Positions 44,193 to 51,722 of a stretch of 64,000 nt of DNA are shown here, one piece after another. The notes under the pieces are model-generated. The model ran no database searches, was not told the origin of the DNA, and was given only the letters and a program-made list of their open reading frames with translations. Within the stretch, counting starts at the first letter, position 1. Each line of letters opens with the position of its first letter. Source of the DNA: Nitrospirota bacterium (GTDB lineage Bacteria; Nitrospirota; Nitrospiria; Nitrospirales; Nitrospiraceae); contig JBFLWP010000011.1 of assembly GCA_040757595.1 (NCBI GenBank), forward strand, positions 1-64,000, read 5' to 3'. The position numbers and the translations under genes are program-made.

Positions 44193-44540
44193 ATGCCCAT
44201 GCCAAGGCGGCCAAGGGTCTCCGGCTCGATTCGCAGTAATTGGAAGTTCGCGCTTGGGCTCGTTGGGCTCTGCGCGGCCGTCGCGTTGGGGACCGCGATC
44301 GCGACTCAGGGGTTGGAGACGCTGACCAAGCGTTTCTCCCTGGCTGTCAAGGCGATGGGGAATCCGTCCGCGCTGAGCGCGGAGGAAAAGGCCGAAGTCA
44401 AAAAGATGATTAAGGACAAGCGTTCAGCCAAAGAGCTGTACGACAAAATGTCTCCTGCGGAGCGCGAGCGGGCCAAGCAACAGTTTGACAATCTGAGCGA
44501 GGAGCAGAAGAAACAGTACCGCGAGATGTTTGGCAAATAA
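44193..44540 (+). CDS. Small membrane protein, paralog A
   Basis: 115 residues from ATG 44193 (CGGAGAAA 7 nt upstream). One transmembrane helix (NWKFALGLVGLCAAVALGTA), then a charged helical region (LSAEEKAEVKKMIKDKRSAK, ELYDKMSPAERERAKQQF) and the C-terminal end LSEEQKKQYREMFGK. It is clearly homologous to the protein at 45234, with near-identical membrane segment and C-terminus. Family not recognised. The soluble part looks like a coiled or three-helix adaptor; topology is probably N-in with a cytoplasmic or periplasmic helical tail. Confidence 0.7.
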   Translation: MPMPRRPRVSGSIRSNWKFALGLVGLCAAVALGTAIATQGLETLTKRFSLAVKAMGNPSALSAEEKAEVKKMIKDKRSAKELYDKMSPAERERAKQQFDNLSEEQKKQYREMFGK

Positions 44541-44894
44541 GAGATCTCCCGTACATCTTCACCGGCTGCTCTTGGTTTTCCCGCCTCCTTCCCAGCACAT
44601 TTCGATGGCCTTGCCGGCGTGGGTGCCCCCGCCGTACCGCCGCGCTTGAAATTCGCGTTAGAAGTGTGGCGGCGGTTCTGAACGCGCAATTCTCGGCCGC
44701 CGATTGCCTTCAAAAAGATCCCTCCAACGACAGACGCCATCAATTGCTTCGGGGATGGCTCCCGAAAAGATGCGACCTTTGAGCAAGCGGGGGCATGACA
44801 ATTCCGCATGCTTTTGGAGGGATTTTTGTTTGACGTTCCAGCAGGTTGCGTGTATGGTAAGGGTAATCCTTGCAATCGTGTGAGGTATTACCAC
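44541..44894. other. Intergenic stretch between small membrane protein genes
   Basis: AT-richer than its surroundings. It contains the promoter at 44830 and otherwise no gene or strong repeat that I can support. Confidence 0.45.
44830..44858 (+). promoter_or_regulatory. Candidate promoter of the middle small membrane protein
   Basis: TTGACG (44830-44835), 17-nt spacer, TATGGT (44853-44858), about 37 nt before the proposed GTG start. Confidence 0.45.
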
Positions 44895-45176
44895 GTGATC
44901 CCCTCGAATGCCAAACTGCTCCTGCGACACCCCCTCCCGAGGAGAACCCGCCCCCGGACTCTCTTTGAGAAATTACGTCACTGGAAACGAAAGAATCTCC
45001 GAATTATTTTCCTCGCCTTGTGCCTTTCCACCGTCGTAGCCGTCGGAATCCATTTTGCCAGTATTGTGGGGCGAATATACAGTGGGCTGCTGATTCTTCA
45101 GGCCCGGTATTATGTGCCCAAAGATCACGAGCGCCAGCGCTACAATCTGGAGAAGATTTTACGCCAGGGGCAGTAA
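44895..45176 (+). CDS. Small basic membrane protein between the two paralogs
   Basis: 93 residues if it starts at GTG 44895 (GAGG 9 nt upstream); GTG 44880 is an alternative. A basic N-terminus (RHPLPRRTRPRTLFEKLRHW, then KRKN) precedes one transmembrane helix (LRIIFLALCLSTVVAVGIHF), then a short tail YYVPKDHERQRYNLEKILRQ. The base composition is less GC-rich than in neighbouring genes. It is unlike the flanking paralogs. No family recognised; coding status rests on the membrane segment and open frame. Confidence 0.5.
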   Translation: MIPSNAKLLLRHPLPRRTRPRTLFEKLRHWKRKNLRIIFLALCLSTVVAVGIHFASIVGRIYSGLLILQARYYVPKDHERQRYNLEKILRQGQ

Positions 45177-45233
45177 ATGGGTGCTTTGGCTGCGAGTGCC
45201 AGACCGAAGAACAGTTCTCGCAGGAGCCGTACG

Positions 45234-45575
45234 ATGAGGCGGCACAACAGCTTTTCCAGGGTCGCGAAAGACAACTGGAAGTTCGCCCTTGGGCTCGTCG
45301 GGCTCTGCGCCGTGGTTGGTTTGGGTGTGTCAGTGGCCACGGGAGGGCTTGAGGGAGTCGTCAAGCGCGCCACCCTGGCACTCAGGGCGGTTGAGAATCC
45401 GAACCAGTTGTCGGCTGCCGAAAAGGCCGAAGTCAAGAAGATGGTCAAGGATAGACGCTCTGCAAAGGAAATGTACGACAAGTTGTCTCCCGAGGAAAAG
45501 GAGCGGGCCAAGAACACCTTCAACGCGCTCAGCGAGGAGCAGAAGAAGCAATATCGGGACATGTTTGGCAGATAG
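45234..45575 (+). CDS. Small membrane protein, paralog B
   Basis: 113 residues from ATG 45234 (CAGGAG 7 nt upstream). Transmembrane helix NWKFALGLVGLCAVVGLGVS, then LSAAEKAEVKKMVKDRRSAK, EMYDKLSPEEKERAK and the end LSEEQKKQYRDMFGR. The stop is 1.0 kb from the stop of paralog A, and identity is highest in the membrane segment and last 40 residues, so they are a local duplication around the middle gene. Function unknown. Confidence 0.7.
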   Translation: MRRHNSFSRVAKDNWKFALGLVGLCAVVGLGVSVATGGLEGVVKRATLALRAVENPNQLSAAEKAEVKKMVKDRRSAKEMYDKLSPEEKERAKNTFNALSEEQKKQYRDMFGR

Positions 45576-46089
45576 CGGGCACCCCAAGGGGCGCTTTCCT
45601 ACCAGCGGCTAGATGGTGTCCGTTTTTCTTCTTCCTTCACGCCTTCCGGTTTTCCCCGTCCTGACCGGAGTTGACCCTTTACCTGAATCGAGAGTCTTTC
45701 GCAGGCGGGCTATCCACAACCGCCTGCGGAGCGAGGAGCCACCGAAACCGGATATCCTAGCCCAACGCCCGCAGAACAGCGGTCCGACCACACCCAACAC
45801 GACGGGATCAGCAGCAGCGCCTTCAGAGCCCTCGGGCGGGATCAAGGGCTTGCCCACCAGCCCGGTTGAGCATCCGAGTGAAAATCTGCTCTCGCATCCT
45901 GGGCCGCTGCTTGCCAGAACGACGAGAAGATGATACGAACGTGCCCCAACGGCCCCCATGGGGCAGGCGAGAATCCCGCACCGGGCCGGGTCAGATCGCT
46001 ATGCCTGACGTGATGCATTCTCAAGTTTCCGGTGTCTTCTGCGGCCGGGCCTCTGTCTGTCGTTGCGGCGGCGGCACGGGTGAGGGCCT
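45576..46089. other. Intergenic region before the EPS locus
   Basis: A short hairpin GCACCCC-AA-GGGGCGC (45579-45594) with TTTCC after it may end the small-protein transcript. A perfect 9-bp hairpin CGCAGGCGG/CCGCCTGCG (45700-45728) has the loop GCTATCCACAA, which contains a DnaA-box-like CTATCCACA. No gene is convincing; the open frames here are short and Pro/Arg-rich. Confidence 0.45.
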
Positions 46090-47949
46090 GTGAGCAGACC
46101 GGTTCGCCCGGCGATCTTCTGCCTGCTCGGCATCCTGCTTCTCGGTCCGCACGACGGCTTGGCCCAGACGAAAGGGGCGGAGGCACCTAAGAAGAAGCCC
46201 TCGGCCCAGGCCAAGAAACTGCCTCCTTCGGCCTTGCTTGAGCGGGCGCGCGGATTCGAGTCCCAGCAACGGTACGATCAGGCCGTCGCCGCGTACCGCG
46301 ACTATCTGGTCGTCCGTCCCCAGGACGACGAAGCCCGGACATCGCTGGCGGCCATCCTCACTCAACAAGGAAAACTCGACCAGGCCGCCACGGAGTACGA
46401 GACCGTCCTCTCCCGACATCCCGACTTGATTCCGCCGGCCCTGGCCCTGGCGGCGATCAGGATGCAGCAGCAGAAATTCGCGGCAGCGCAGCGGGCGTAC
46501 GAGCAGGTCCTGCGCCTCGATCCGGCGAATGGGGGAGCACGGCGGGGGCTGGCGGACGCCCTGCGCGCCAGCGGCCGGTCCGCTGAAGCCCTTCTGCACT
46601 ACGAACTCGTGTACCAGGCCACCAACGACCCGGTGATCGCGGATATCATCCGGCAGATCAACGACGAGCTGAAGCAGGCCTTGGGCCCAACTACCAGCCC
46701 CCAGCTCACTCCCGAACAAATCCTGGAGAAGGCGCATGCGGCCGAAGCGGCCCAACAGTATGCGGAAGCCGCGACCGCCTATCGTGAGTATCTGTTCGAA
46801 CGGCCGAACGACGACACGGCCCGTCAGGCTTTCGCGCAAATCCTCGCCTCGGAAGGCTTCTTCACGGAGGCGGTCAAGAACTATGAACGGCTTCTGGCCA
46901 ACCATCCCAACGATGTCGAGTTGCTCCTCGCCTTGGCCAGGCTCTCCATGTGGCAGAAGAAGGCGGGCGCGGCCCGCAGCTATTACGAAGAGGTGCTCCG
47001 TGTCGACCCCCGCAACCTAGAGGCCAAACGCGTGCTGGCGGAGGTCGCCTATTGGGCCCGGGAATACGGGGAGGCGCTGAGCTATTACGACGACATCTAT
47101 GCGGCCACCAGGGACCCGGAGATCGAGAGGCGGATCCGGGAGATCCGCCGGGAATTGCTCCCCTCGCCCCAGGCGATGATCGGGCCCTCCGAACGGGCCC
47201 TCCAGCTCCCGTTTCGCAACTATGTCAAGCTCGGATACAGTCATTACGCCTACACCAATGGAGTGCCGGATGAAAAAAGCGGCCAGTTGGAGCTCGCTCA
47301 CGCCTTCGGAGACCAGACTGCGGTCATCCGCACGGAGCTCATCAACCGCTTCCACCGCGAGGATCTGCTCACGTCTGCCAGTTTCTACAGTCCGCTCTGG
47401 AAGCGCGCCTGGGGCGCCTTCGACGGGTCGTTCGCCGCGAACCCCGCCTTTGTCTCGAATTTTTCCGTCGGCGGACAGTTCTCGCAGGGGCTGGGGCTCT
47501 TCCACGAGTCCCTCTCGTTTCTGGAGACCGGGATCGGCTACCGGCACATGACCTACAGCTACAAGTCCGCGAACACTCCGAATCTCTCCACACCCGCGAT
47601 CGAGGTCGACGTCCTGACCCCGAACGTCACCCTGTACCTGCCCTTCGACTTGTGGCTGACCGAGAAGCTCACCTACGTTCCGCAGACGGGCGCCGCGACC
47701 TTGACCTCCCAGTTGACCTGGAGGCCGGGCGAGCGCGTGCAGGTCTACGCCTCCGGCGCGTTCGGCACCTCCGGCGAGCGGCTCGTCGCCTTCCAGGATT
47801 TCACTCGGGCGGAGACCCGGAGCTACCAGGGGGGCGTTATCTTTCCCATCTGGGGGCAGGTTTCAGGGGAGTTCAACGGCTTCTACGAGGACCGTGGATT
47901 CCTCTACATTCGGCGCGGCGGGTTCTTCAATCTGATTTGGCATTACTAG
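46090..47949 (+). CDS. TPR protein with C-terminal YaiO-like outer-membrane beta-barrel
   Basis: 619 residues from GTG 46090. Signal peptide (VRPAIFCLLGILLLGPHDGL, AQ cleavage), then at least seven TPR-type helices pairs (about residues 50-330, e.g. GFESQQRYDQAVAAYRDYLV and AAEAAQQYAEAATAYREYLF) and from about residue 375 a beta-strand region (NYVKLGYSHYAYTNG ... GGFFNLIWHY ending in Tyr) like YaiO/PelB-type barrels. By analogy it is an outer-membrane scaffold or channel for polysaccharide export. It opens the EPS locus. Confidence 0.82.
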   Translation: MSRPVRPAIFCLLGILLLGPHDGLAQTKGAEAPKKKPSAQAKKLPPSALLERARGFESQQRYDQAVAAYRDYLVVRPQDDEARTSLAAILTQQGKLDQAATEYETVLSRHPDLIPPALALAAIRMQQQKFAAAQRAYEQVLRLDPANGGARRGLADALRASGRSAEALLHYELVYQATNDPVIADIIRQINDELKQALGPTTSPQLTPEQILEKAHAAEAAQQYAEAATAYREYLFERPNDDTARQAFAQILASEGFFTEAVKNYERLLANHPNDVELLLALARLSMWQKKAGAARSYYEEVLRVDPRNLEAKRVLAEVAYWAREYGEALSYYDDIYAATRDPEIERRIREIRRELLPSPQAMIGPSERALQLPFRNYVKLGYSHYAYTNGVPDEKSGQLELAHAFGDQTAVIRTELINRFHREDLLTSASFYSPLWKRAWGAFDGSFAANPAFVSNFSVGGQFSQGLGLFHESLSFLETGIGYRHMTYSYKSANTPNLSTPAIEVDVLTPNVTLYLPFDLWLTEKLTYVPQTGAATLTSQLTWRPGERVQVYASGAFGTSGERLVAFQDFTRAETRSYQGGVIFPIWGQVSGEFNGFYEDRGFLYIRRGGFFNLIWHY

Positions 47950-48295
47950 CCAGGTGGCTGAAAACCCCTTTTGCCGCCGGAGAGACAGCGGATGCGGGAG
48001 ACCGTGGAGAGGGGATCAAGCAATCCACAGGATGTTCAAAAAGGATGCCAATGTTGTTACAGCATGCAAGGCGGGTGTAGGCGTTTCTCCGCCGGCCTGT
48101 TCGCCTCTAAGCGCCATCACGACCCTCTCGCCGTGCGGGCGTTTTCGGCTGGCCGACTGTCCCAATATCCTGGTCCCGCCTCAGGTTCGGTGAGCGCGTT
48201 AAACCGAACCGATCGCTTGAAGTGGTTGACAAATCATGACTTTGACGGCACAATGTGCCACAATTCGGCTCAGGCTATCCACAACGGGCACAGAC
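47950..48295. other. Intergenic region upstream of the ATPase gene
   Basis: Holds the promoter at 48226 and a second copy of the 13-mer GGCTATCCACAAC (48273-48285). The stretch ACAGGATGTTCAAAAAGGAT near 48028 looks like a short repeat remnant but I see only one copy here. No gene supported. Confidence 0.4.
48226..48254 (+). promoter_or_regulatory. Promoter of the ExeA-like ATPase gene
   Basis: TTGACA (48226-48231), 17-nt spacer, CACAAT (48249-48254). Leader of about 35 nt to GTG 48296. Confidence 0.5.
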
Positions 48296-49123
48296 GTGCA
48301 TTACGAATCGTACTGGGGTCTGAAGCTTTCACCCTTTGAGAACGTTCCGGACCCAAAGTTTTATTTTCCTTCCCCGAAGCATGAGGAGGGGCTGCACCGG
48401 CTTCTCTACGGGGTCGAAGCCCGGAAGGGTGCCATTCTGCTGACCGGCGAGATCGGTTGCGGAAAGACCACACTCAGCCGCCAATTCATTCAGCACCTTG
48501 CGCAAGAACGGTATGACACGGCGTTGATCGCCAATCCCTCCATTGATGCGCAGGAGTTTCTCGGCGAGGTCCTGTATCAGCTTGGAATGGCCTCCAATGG
48601 CTCCAAGCTGGACCGGCTGCACCGGCTGAACGAGCACCTGCTCGACAATTTGAGGCAAGGGAAGGACACCATCATCATCGTGGATGAGGCCCAGGCGATC
48701 ACCGACGACACGGTCTTTGAAGAACTCCGCCTGCTCCTGAATTTTCAGCTGAATGACCGGTTTCTTCTCACCCTGATTCTCCTCGGCCAGCCTGAGTTGA
48801 ACGAGCGGCTCAATGCCCTTCCGCAGTTTGCCCAACGCGTGGCCATTCGTTTTCACCTGCCGGCATTCGATCTTCAGGAGACCACGCGATACATTGAGTT
48901 CCGACTCAAAACTGCCGGCGCCGACGCCCGGCCCATATTTTCCTCTGAGGCCGTTGACTTGATCTTCAAGCACTCCGGAGGCATTCCTCGGAACATCAAC
49001 ACCCTGTCGGATCTTTCTCTTCTCACCGGCTGTCTTGAGCGCAAAGCCCAAATCGATGTCACCATCGTCACCCGCGTCGTGGCGGATTTCCGGATAGGAG
49101 ACCGGAGTGGTACGGCTCACTGA
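48296..49123 (+). CDS. ExeA/XrtA-associated-type AAA ATPase
   Basis: 275 residues from GTG 48296; VHYESYWGLKLSPFENVPDP is the classical start of this family. Walker A LTGEIGCGKTTLSRQFI near residue 50, Walker B TIIIVDEAQAI near 126, LLLNFQLNDRFLLTLILLGQ (sensor) near 147-166, and arginine-bearing HSGGIPRNINTLSDLSLL near 228-245. Such ATPases lie in EPS/exosortase loci and secretion operons. It overlaps the HD-GYP gene by 17 nt. No exosortase gene is seen in the window. Confidence 0.88.
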   Translation: MHYESYWGLKLSPFENVPDPKFYFPSPKHEEGLHRLLYGVEARKGAILLTGEIGCGKTTLSRQFIQHLAQERYDTALIANPSIDAQEFLGEVLYQLGMASNGSKLDRLHRLNEHLLDNLRQGKDTIIIVDEAQAITDDTVFEELRLLLNFQLNDRFLLTLILLGQPELNERLNALPQFAQRVAIRFHLPAFDLQETTRYIEFRLKTAGADARPIFSSEAVDLIFKHSGGIPRNINTLSDLSLLTGCLERKAQIDVTIVTRVVADFRIGDRSGTAH

Positions 49124-50327
49124 TCTGATCAGAGGAACCAAGAGCCCTCCCGAGGAGGAGTCAGCGGAAAAGAAGGCCGCCGAAGAAGCGGCTCCCTCCA
49201 AACCCGCCCCTCCGCCGGAGCCGGAAGCTCCACCCGCGATCCAGCTCAAGGCACTCAGGGAGCAGGTCTTACGGGAAGCGGCTGAGGCCCCTCCGCCGCC
49301 GCCACCGCCTCCTCCGGCTGAAGTGCGGAGCGTGGAGTCCCGAACGGCCGCCTGGGCCTTGCCGCAATCAGCCGCGCCAGCACCGGCGCCGGTCGGGACG
49401 GTCTCCTACGAAAGGTCCGTTCCGCCCTCGAAGCCCGAGCCAGCGCCGGGAGTTGATTGGTATGCTCAAGCCGAATCGGTGCTTGAGGCGATCGCCAGGG
49501 CAGTTCGCCAAGGCCGGCCGTTTTCCCTCAGTGACCTCTCGCAAATCGCCAGCGGCCTGGTGACTTCCCTGGCGCAGGACGACCGCCTCCTGGTTCGGGC
49601 GATCTCCCACCAGAGCGGTTCCTCGCTGATCGGGAACATGGTGCATGTCGCGATCTACGCGGTCAAAATCGGCATGGGGATGGCGTATCGCCCGGACGAA
49701 TTGGTCAGGTTGGCGCTGGCCGCGCTGGTGCACGACCTCGGCATGTTCCGTCTGCCCGCGCCCTTGCTGGAGCAACAGGGGCGGTGGTCGCCGGAGCAGA
49801 TCGCGATCATGCAGCGGCATTCACTGCTCGGCGAAGAGCTGTTGAGACAGATGGCGCCGGACCAGCCGTGGCTGGCCGAGGTGGTCGGCCAGGAGCACGA
49901 GCGGGTCAACGGCACAGGCTATCCCCGGAGGCTCCAGGGTCATCAGATCCACGAGTTTGCGTTGGTGATCGGATTGGCGGACATCCTGGACGCCATGCTG
50001 CGATCCAGAGCCAACCGCCAAGCGTTGCTTCCGTACGAGGCGGTTCGGCTCCTCCTTTCCCGGGAAAAAGCCGGATTCCCAACCAAGATCTTTAAGAGCC
50101 TGCTCCAGCAGTTTTCCCTGTTCCCGGTGGGAACGTGGGTCAAATTGACGTCCGGGGAGATCGGCGAAGTCATCCGTTCGAATCCCCGGTTTCCGTTGCG
50201 GCCGGCTGTCCGGGTCATGGTGGACCAGAGCGGTCAGCGGCTGCGTGAGCCGCGTGAGCTCGATTTGAGCAGCTCGCCGCTTGTGCACGTGGCGGAGATC
50301 GTTGATCGGGTGCAAATGGCCTTCTGA
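49107..50327 (+). CDS. HD-GYP-domain protein with Pro-rich N-terminal region
   Basis: 406 residues from GTG 49107. An acidic, Pro/Ala-rich disordered N-terminus (about residues 10-110, including a run of nine prolines) is followed by an HD-GYP-like domain: His in NMVHVAIYAVKIGMG near residue 180, HDLGMFRL near 209, and HERVNGTGYPRRLQGHQIHE near 264. A C-terminal beta domain follows (VGTWVKLTSGEIGEVIRSNP). HD-GYP proteins degrade c-di-GMP or act as its effectors. Direct coupling to the ATPase suggests c-di-GMP-linked control of EPS export; catalysis is not proven. Confidence 0.82.
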   Translation: MVRLTDLIRGTKSPPEEESAEKKAAEEAAPSKPAPPPEPEAPPAIQLKALREQVLREAAEAPPPPPPPPPAEVRSVESRTAAWALPQSAAPAPAPVGTVSYERSVPPSKPEPAPGVDWYAQAESVLEAIARAVRQGRPFSLSDLSQIASGLVTSLAQDDRLLVRAISHQSGSSLIGNMVHVAIYAVKIGMGMAYRPDELVRLALAALVHDLGMFRLPAPLLEQQGRWSPEQIAIMQRHSLLGEELLRQMAPDQPWLAEVVGQEHERVNGTGYPRRLQGHQIHEFALVIGLADILDAMLRSRANRQALLPYEAVRLLLSREKAGFPTKIFKSLLQQFSLFPVGTWVKLTSGEIGEVIRSNPRFPLRPAVRVMVDQSGQRLREPRELDLSSSPLVHVAEIVDRVQMAF

Positions 50328-50581
50328 CCTCCGATTCTGGGAGGGCGAGATCAGACCACAAGCCGTTTCCAGAAGGTTCTTGTTGTGTTGAGAACCGCAG
50401 GAGACCATAGCTTTTCACCTCCTTCCTGGACAATCAGCACGGATTTCTCTCCTCGCCGGTCGGCTGGAGCCGGGGCCGATGCCGACCGCTTCGACAGCCG
50501 AATAGGTCATCCAAGACAGAGGCGCGGAGGACAGGGGATTCGCGTGCGTGTCACGGAACGTTCGAGGTTCTCCTAGGAAAC

Positions 50582-51721
50582 ATGCTTCGACCCCAGACAC
50601 GAGGCTCTCACCGAGGTTTGCGCCGCTCCCTCGTGCGCGTGCTGCTGGCACTCGGGGCGGGTCTGTGGGGCGGGTGTTCGTCGCTGGCCATCACCCCGAA
50701 CAGCCCTCCCGGAGAAGCCCCTCCCGTTTATGAGCTGTCTCCGAGCAATCTCCCGGGAGGGTTGCCGGTTGCCGCGATGCCAAAGACCAGACGGACGGTG
50801 GATCCCAACGACCTGATCGACGCCGGCGATACCTTGGAGGTGATCGTCCGGCGCGGGGCGGGAGAAGAGAAGTACGCCGCGACCGTGCGATCCAACGGCA
50901 CGATCACGGTGGCGTTCACGGACGTGGATGTGAAGGGGCTCACCGAGGCCGAGTCGGAGGCCCGCTTGAACGAGAAACTGGCCGCCGTCATTCGCAACCC
51001 ACGAGTCCAGGTGAGGATCGCGCAGAAGGGGATCACGAGGCCGAAGTTCTTCTACATTCTTGGCGAGGTAAAAAACCCGGGCAAGCTTCCTCTCGATCGA
51101 AACATGACGCTTCTGCAGGCGATCTCGGCCGGCGGTGGACACTCGGAGGTCGCGGATATGAGGAAAGTCGTCACGATCTCCCGTCGCGGCGAGGTGCCGG
51201 TCGTGCGCGTGGCGAACCTCCAGACCGTGCTGGTTTCAGGAGATCTGACCGCCGATATTCCGCTCGAGGACAATGACATCGTGTTTGTCCCGCGAAGCGC
51301 CATCGGCGACTGGAGCGTGTATTACAACAAGGCGCTCCTGCCGGTCTTGAACAGCTTGCTCACCGCGACCAACATCGTGTTCATCAACAAGGTGATGCAG
51401 GACCTGTTCGCCCAAACGACTGGGCCCGGGGTCGCCGTCGGAACCACCTGCTGGGTTGCACGTGTCCTGTACGGGGAACAGGCCTGGCAGACGAACCTGT
51501 TACGCTGGTACATCTGGGGACCGTTTGCCGAGCACTGGTATGGCCGGCTGTTCGGCGATCTCTATATGCGGTACGGACGGGAGGTGGCGGACTTCCTCAA
51601 GCGGCATCCGGGCGCTAAAATGTTAGTCAAACCGTTGTTCGATCGTCTGCTGCAAGAGGCGGTGGAAGCCGTGGGCCAGAAGCAAGCGTCACGCCTCGCG
51701 CCTCGCGCCTCGCGGTCTTGA
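50582..51721 (+). CDS. OPX-type polysaccharide export lipoprotein with Cys-containing C-terminal extension
   Basis: 379 residues. Signal peptide and lipobox LLALGAGLWGGC with the Cys at residue 32. A polysaccharide-export (Wza-like) domain, PNDLIDAGDTLEVIVRRGAG near residues 77-96, then an SLBB domain FFYILGEVKNPGKLPLDRNM near 157-176 and LEDNDIVFVP. After about residue 240 comes an extension absent from Wza: a hydrophobic helix, then TCWVARVLYGEQAWQTNLLR with Cys 290, and GDLYMRYGREVADFLKRHPG. The last residues (SRLAPRASRS) are encoded by a word repeat. It forms the outer-membrane exit of the EPS exporter with the autokinase. Confidence 0.85.
   Translation: MLRPQTRGSHRGLRRSLVRVLLALGAGLWGGCSSLAITPNSPPGEAPPVYELSPSNLPGGLPVAAMPKTRRTVDPNDLIDAGDTLEVIVRRGAGEEKYAATVRSNGTITVAFTDVDVKGLTEAESEARLNEKLAAVIRNPRVQVRIAQKGITRPKFFYILGEVKNPGKLPLDRNMTLLQAISAGGGHSEVADMRKVVTISRRGEVPVVRVANLQTVLVSGDLTADIPLEDNDIVFVPRSAIGDWSVYYNKALLPVLNSLLTATNIVFINKVMQDLFAQTTGPGVAVGTTCWVARVLYGEQAWQTNLLRWYIWGPFAEHWYGRLFGDLYMRYGREVADFLKRHPGAKMLVKPLFDRLLQEAVEAVGQKQASRLAPRASRS
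51692..51720. repeat. CTCGCGCCTCGCGCCTCGCG word repeat inside the opx gene end
   Basis: Three near-tandem copies of CGCCTCG form the last codons and run to the start of the next gene, 1 nt away. Same vocabulary as the right arm at 7095-7119. It seems to have extended the reading frame. Confidence 0.55.
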
Positions 51722-51722
51722 T

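Noticed and set aside
45613-45933. A 106-codon open frame in the gap before the EPS locus
   Set aside because: Proline/arginine-rich, no ribosome site, no domain, and overlapped by hairpins.
50328-50581. Possible c-di-GMP riboswitch between the HD-GYP gene and the opx gene
   Set aside because: Context would fit, but I could not find the conserved GEMM core or paired stems; only unconnected GC-rich hairpins are visible.
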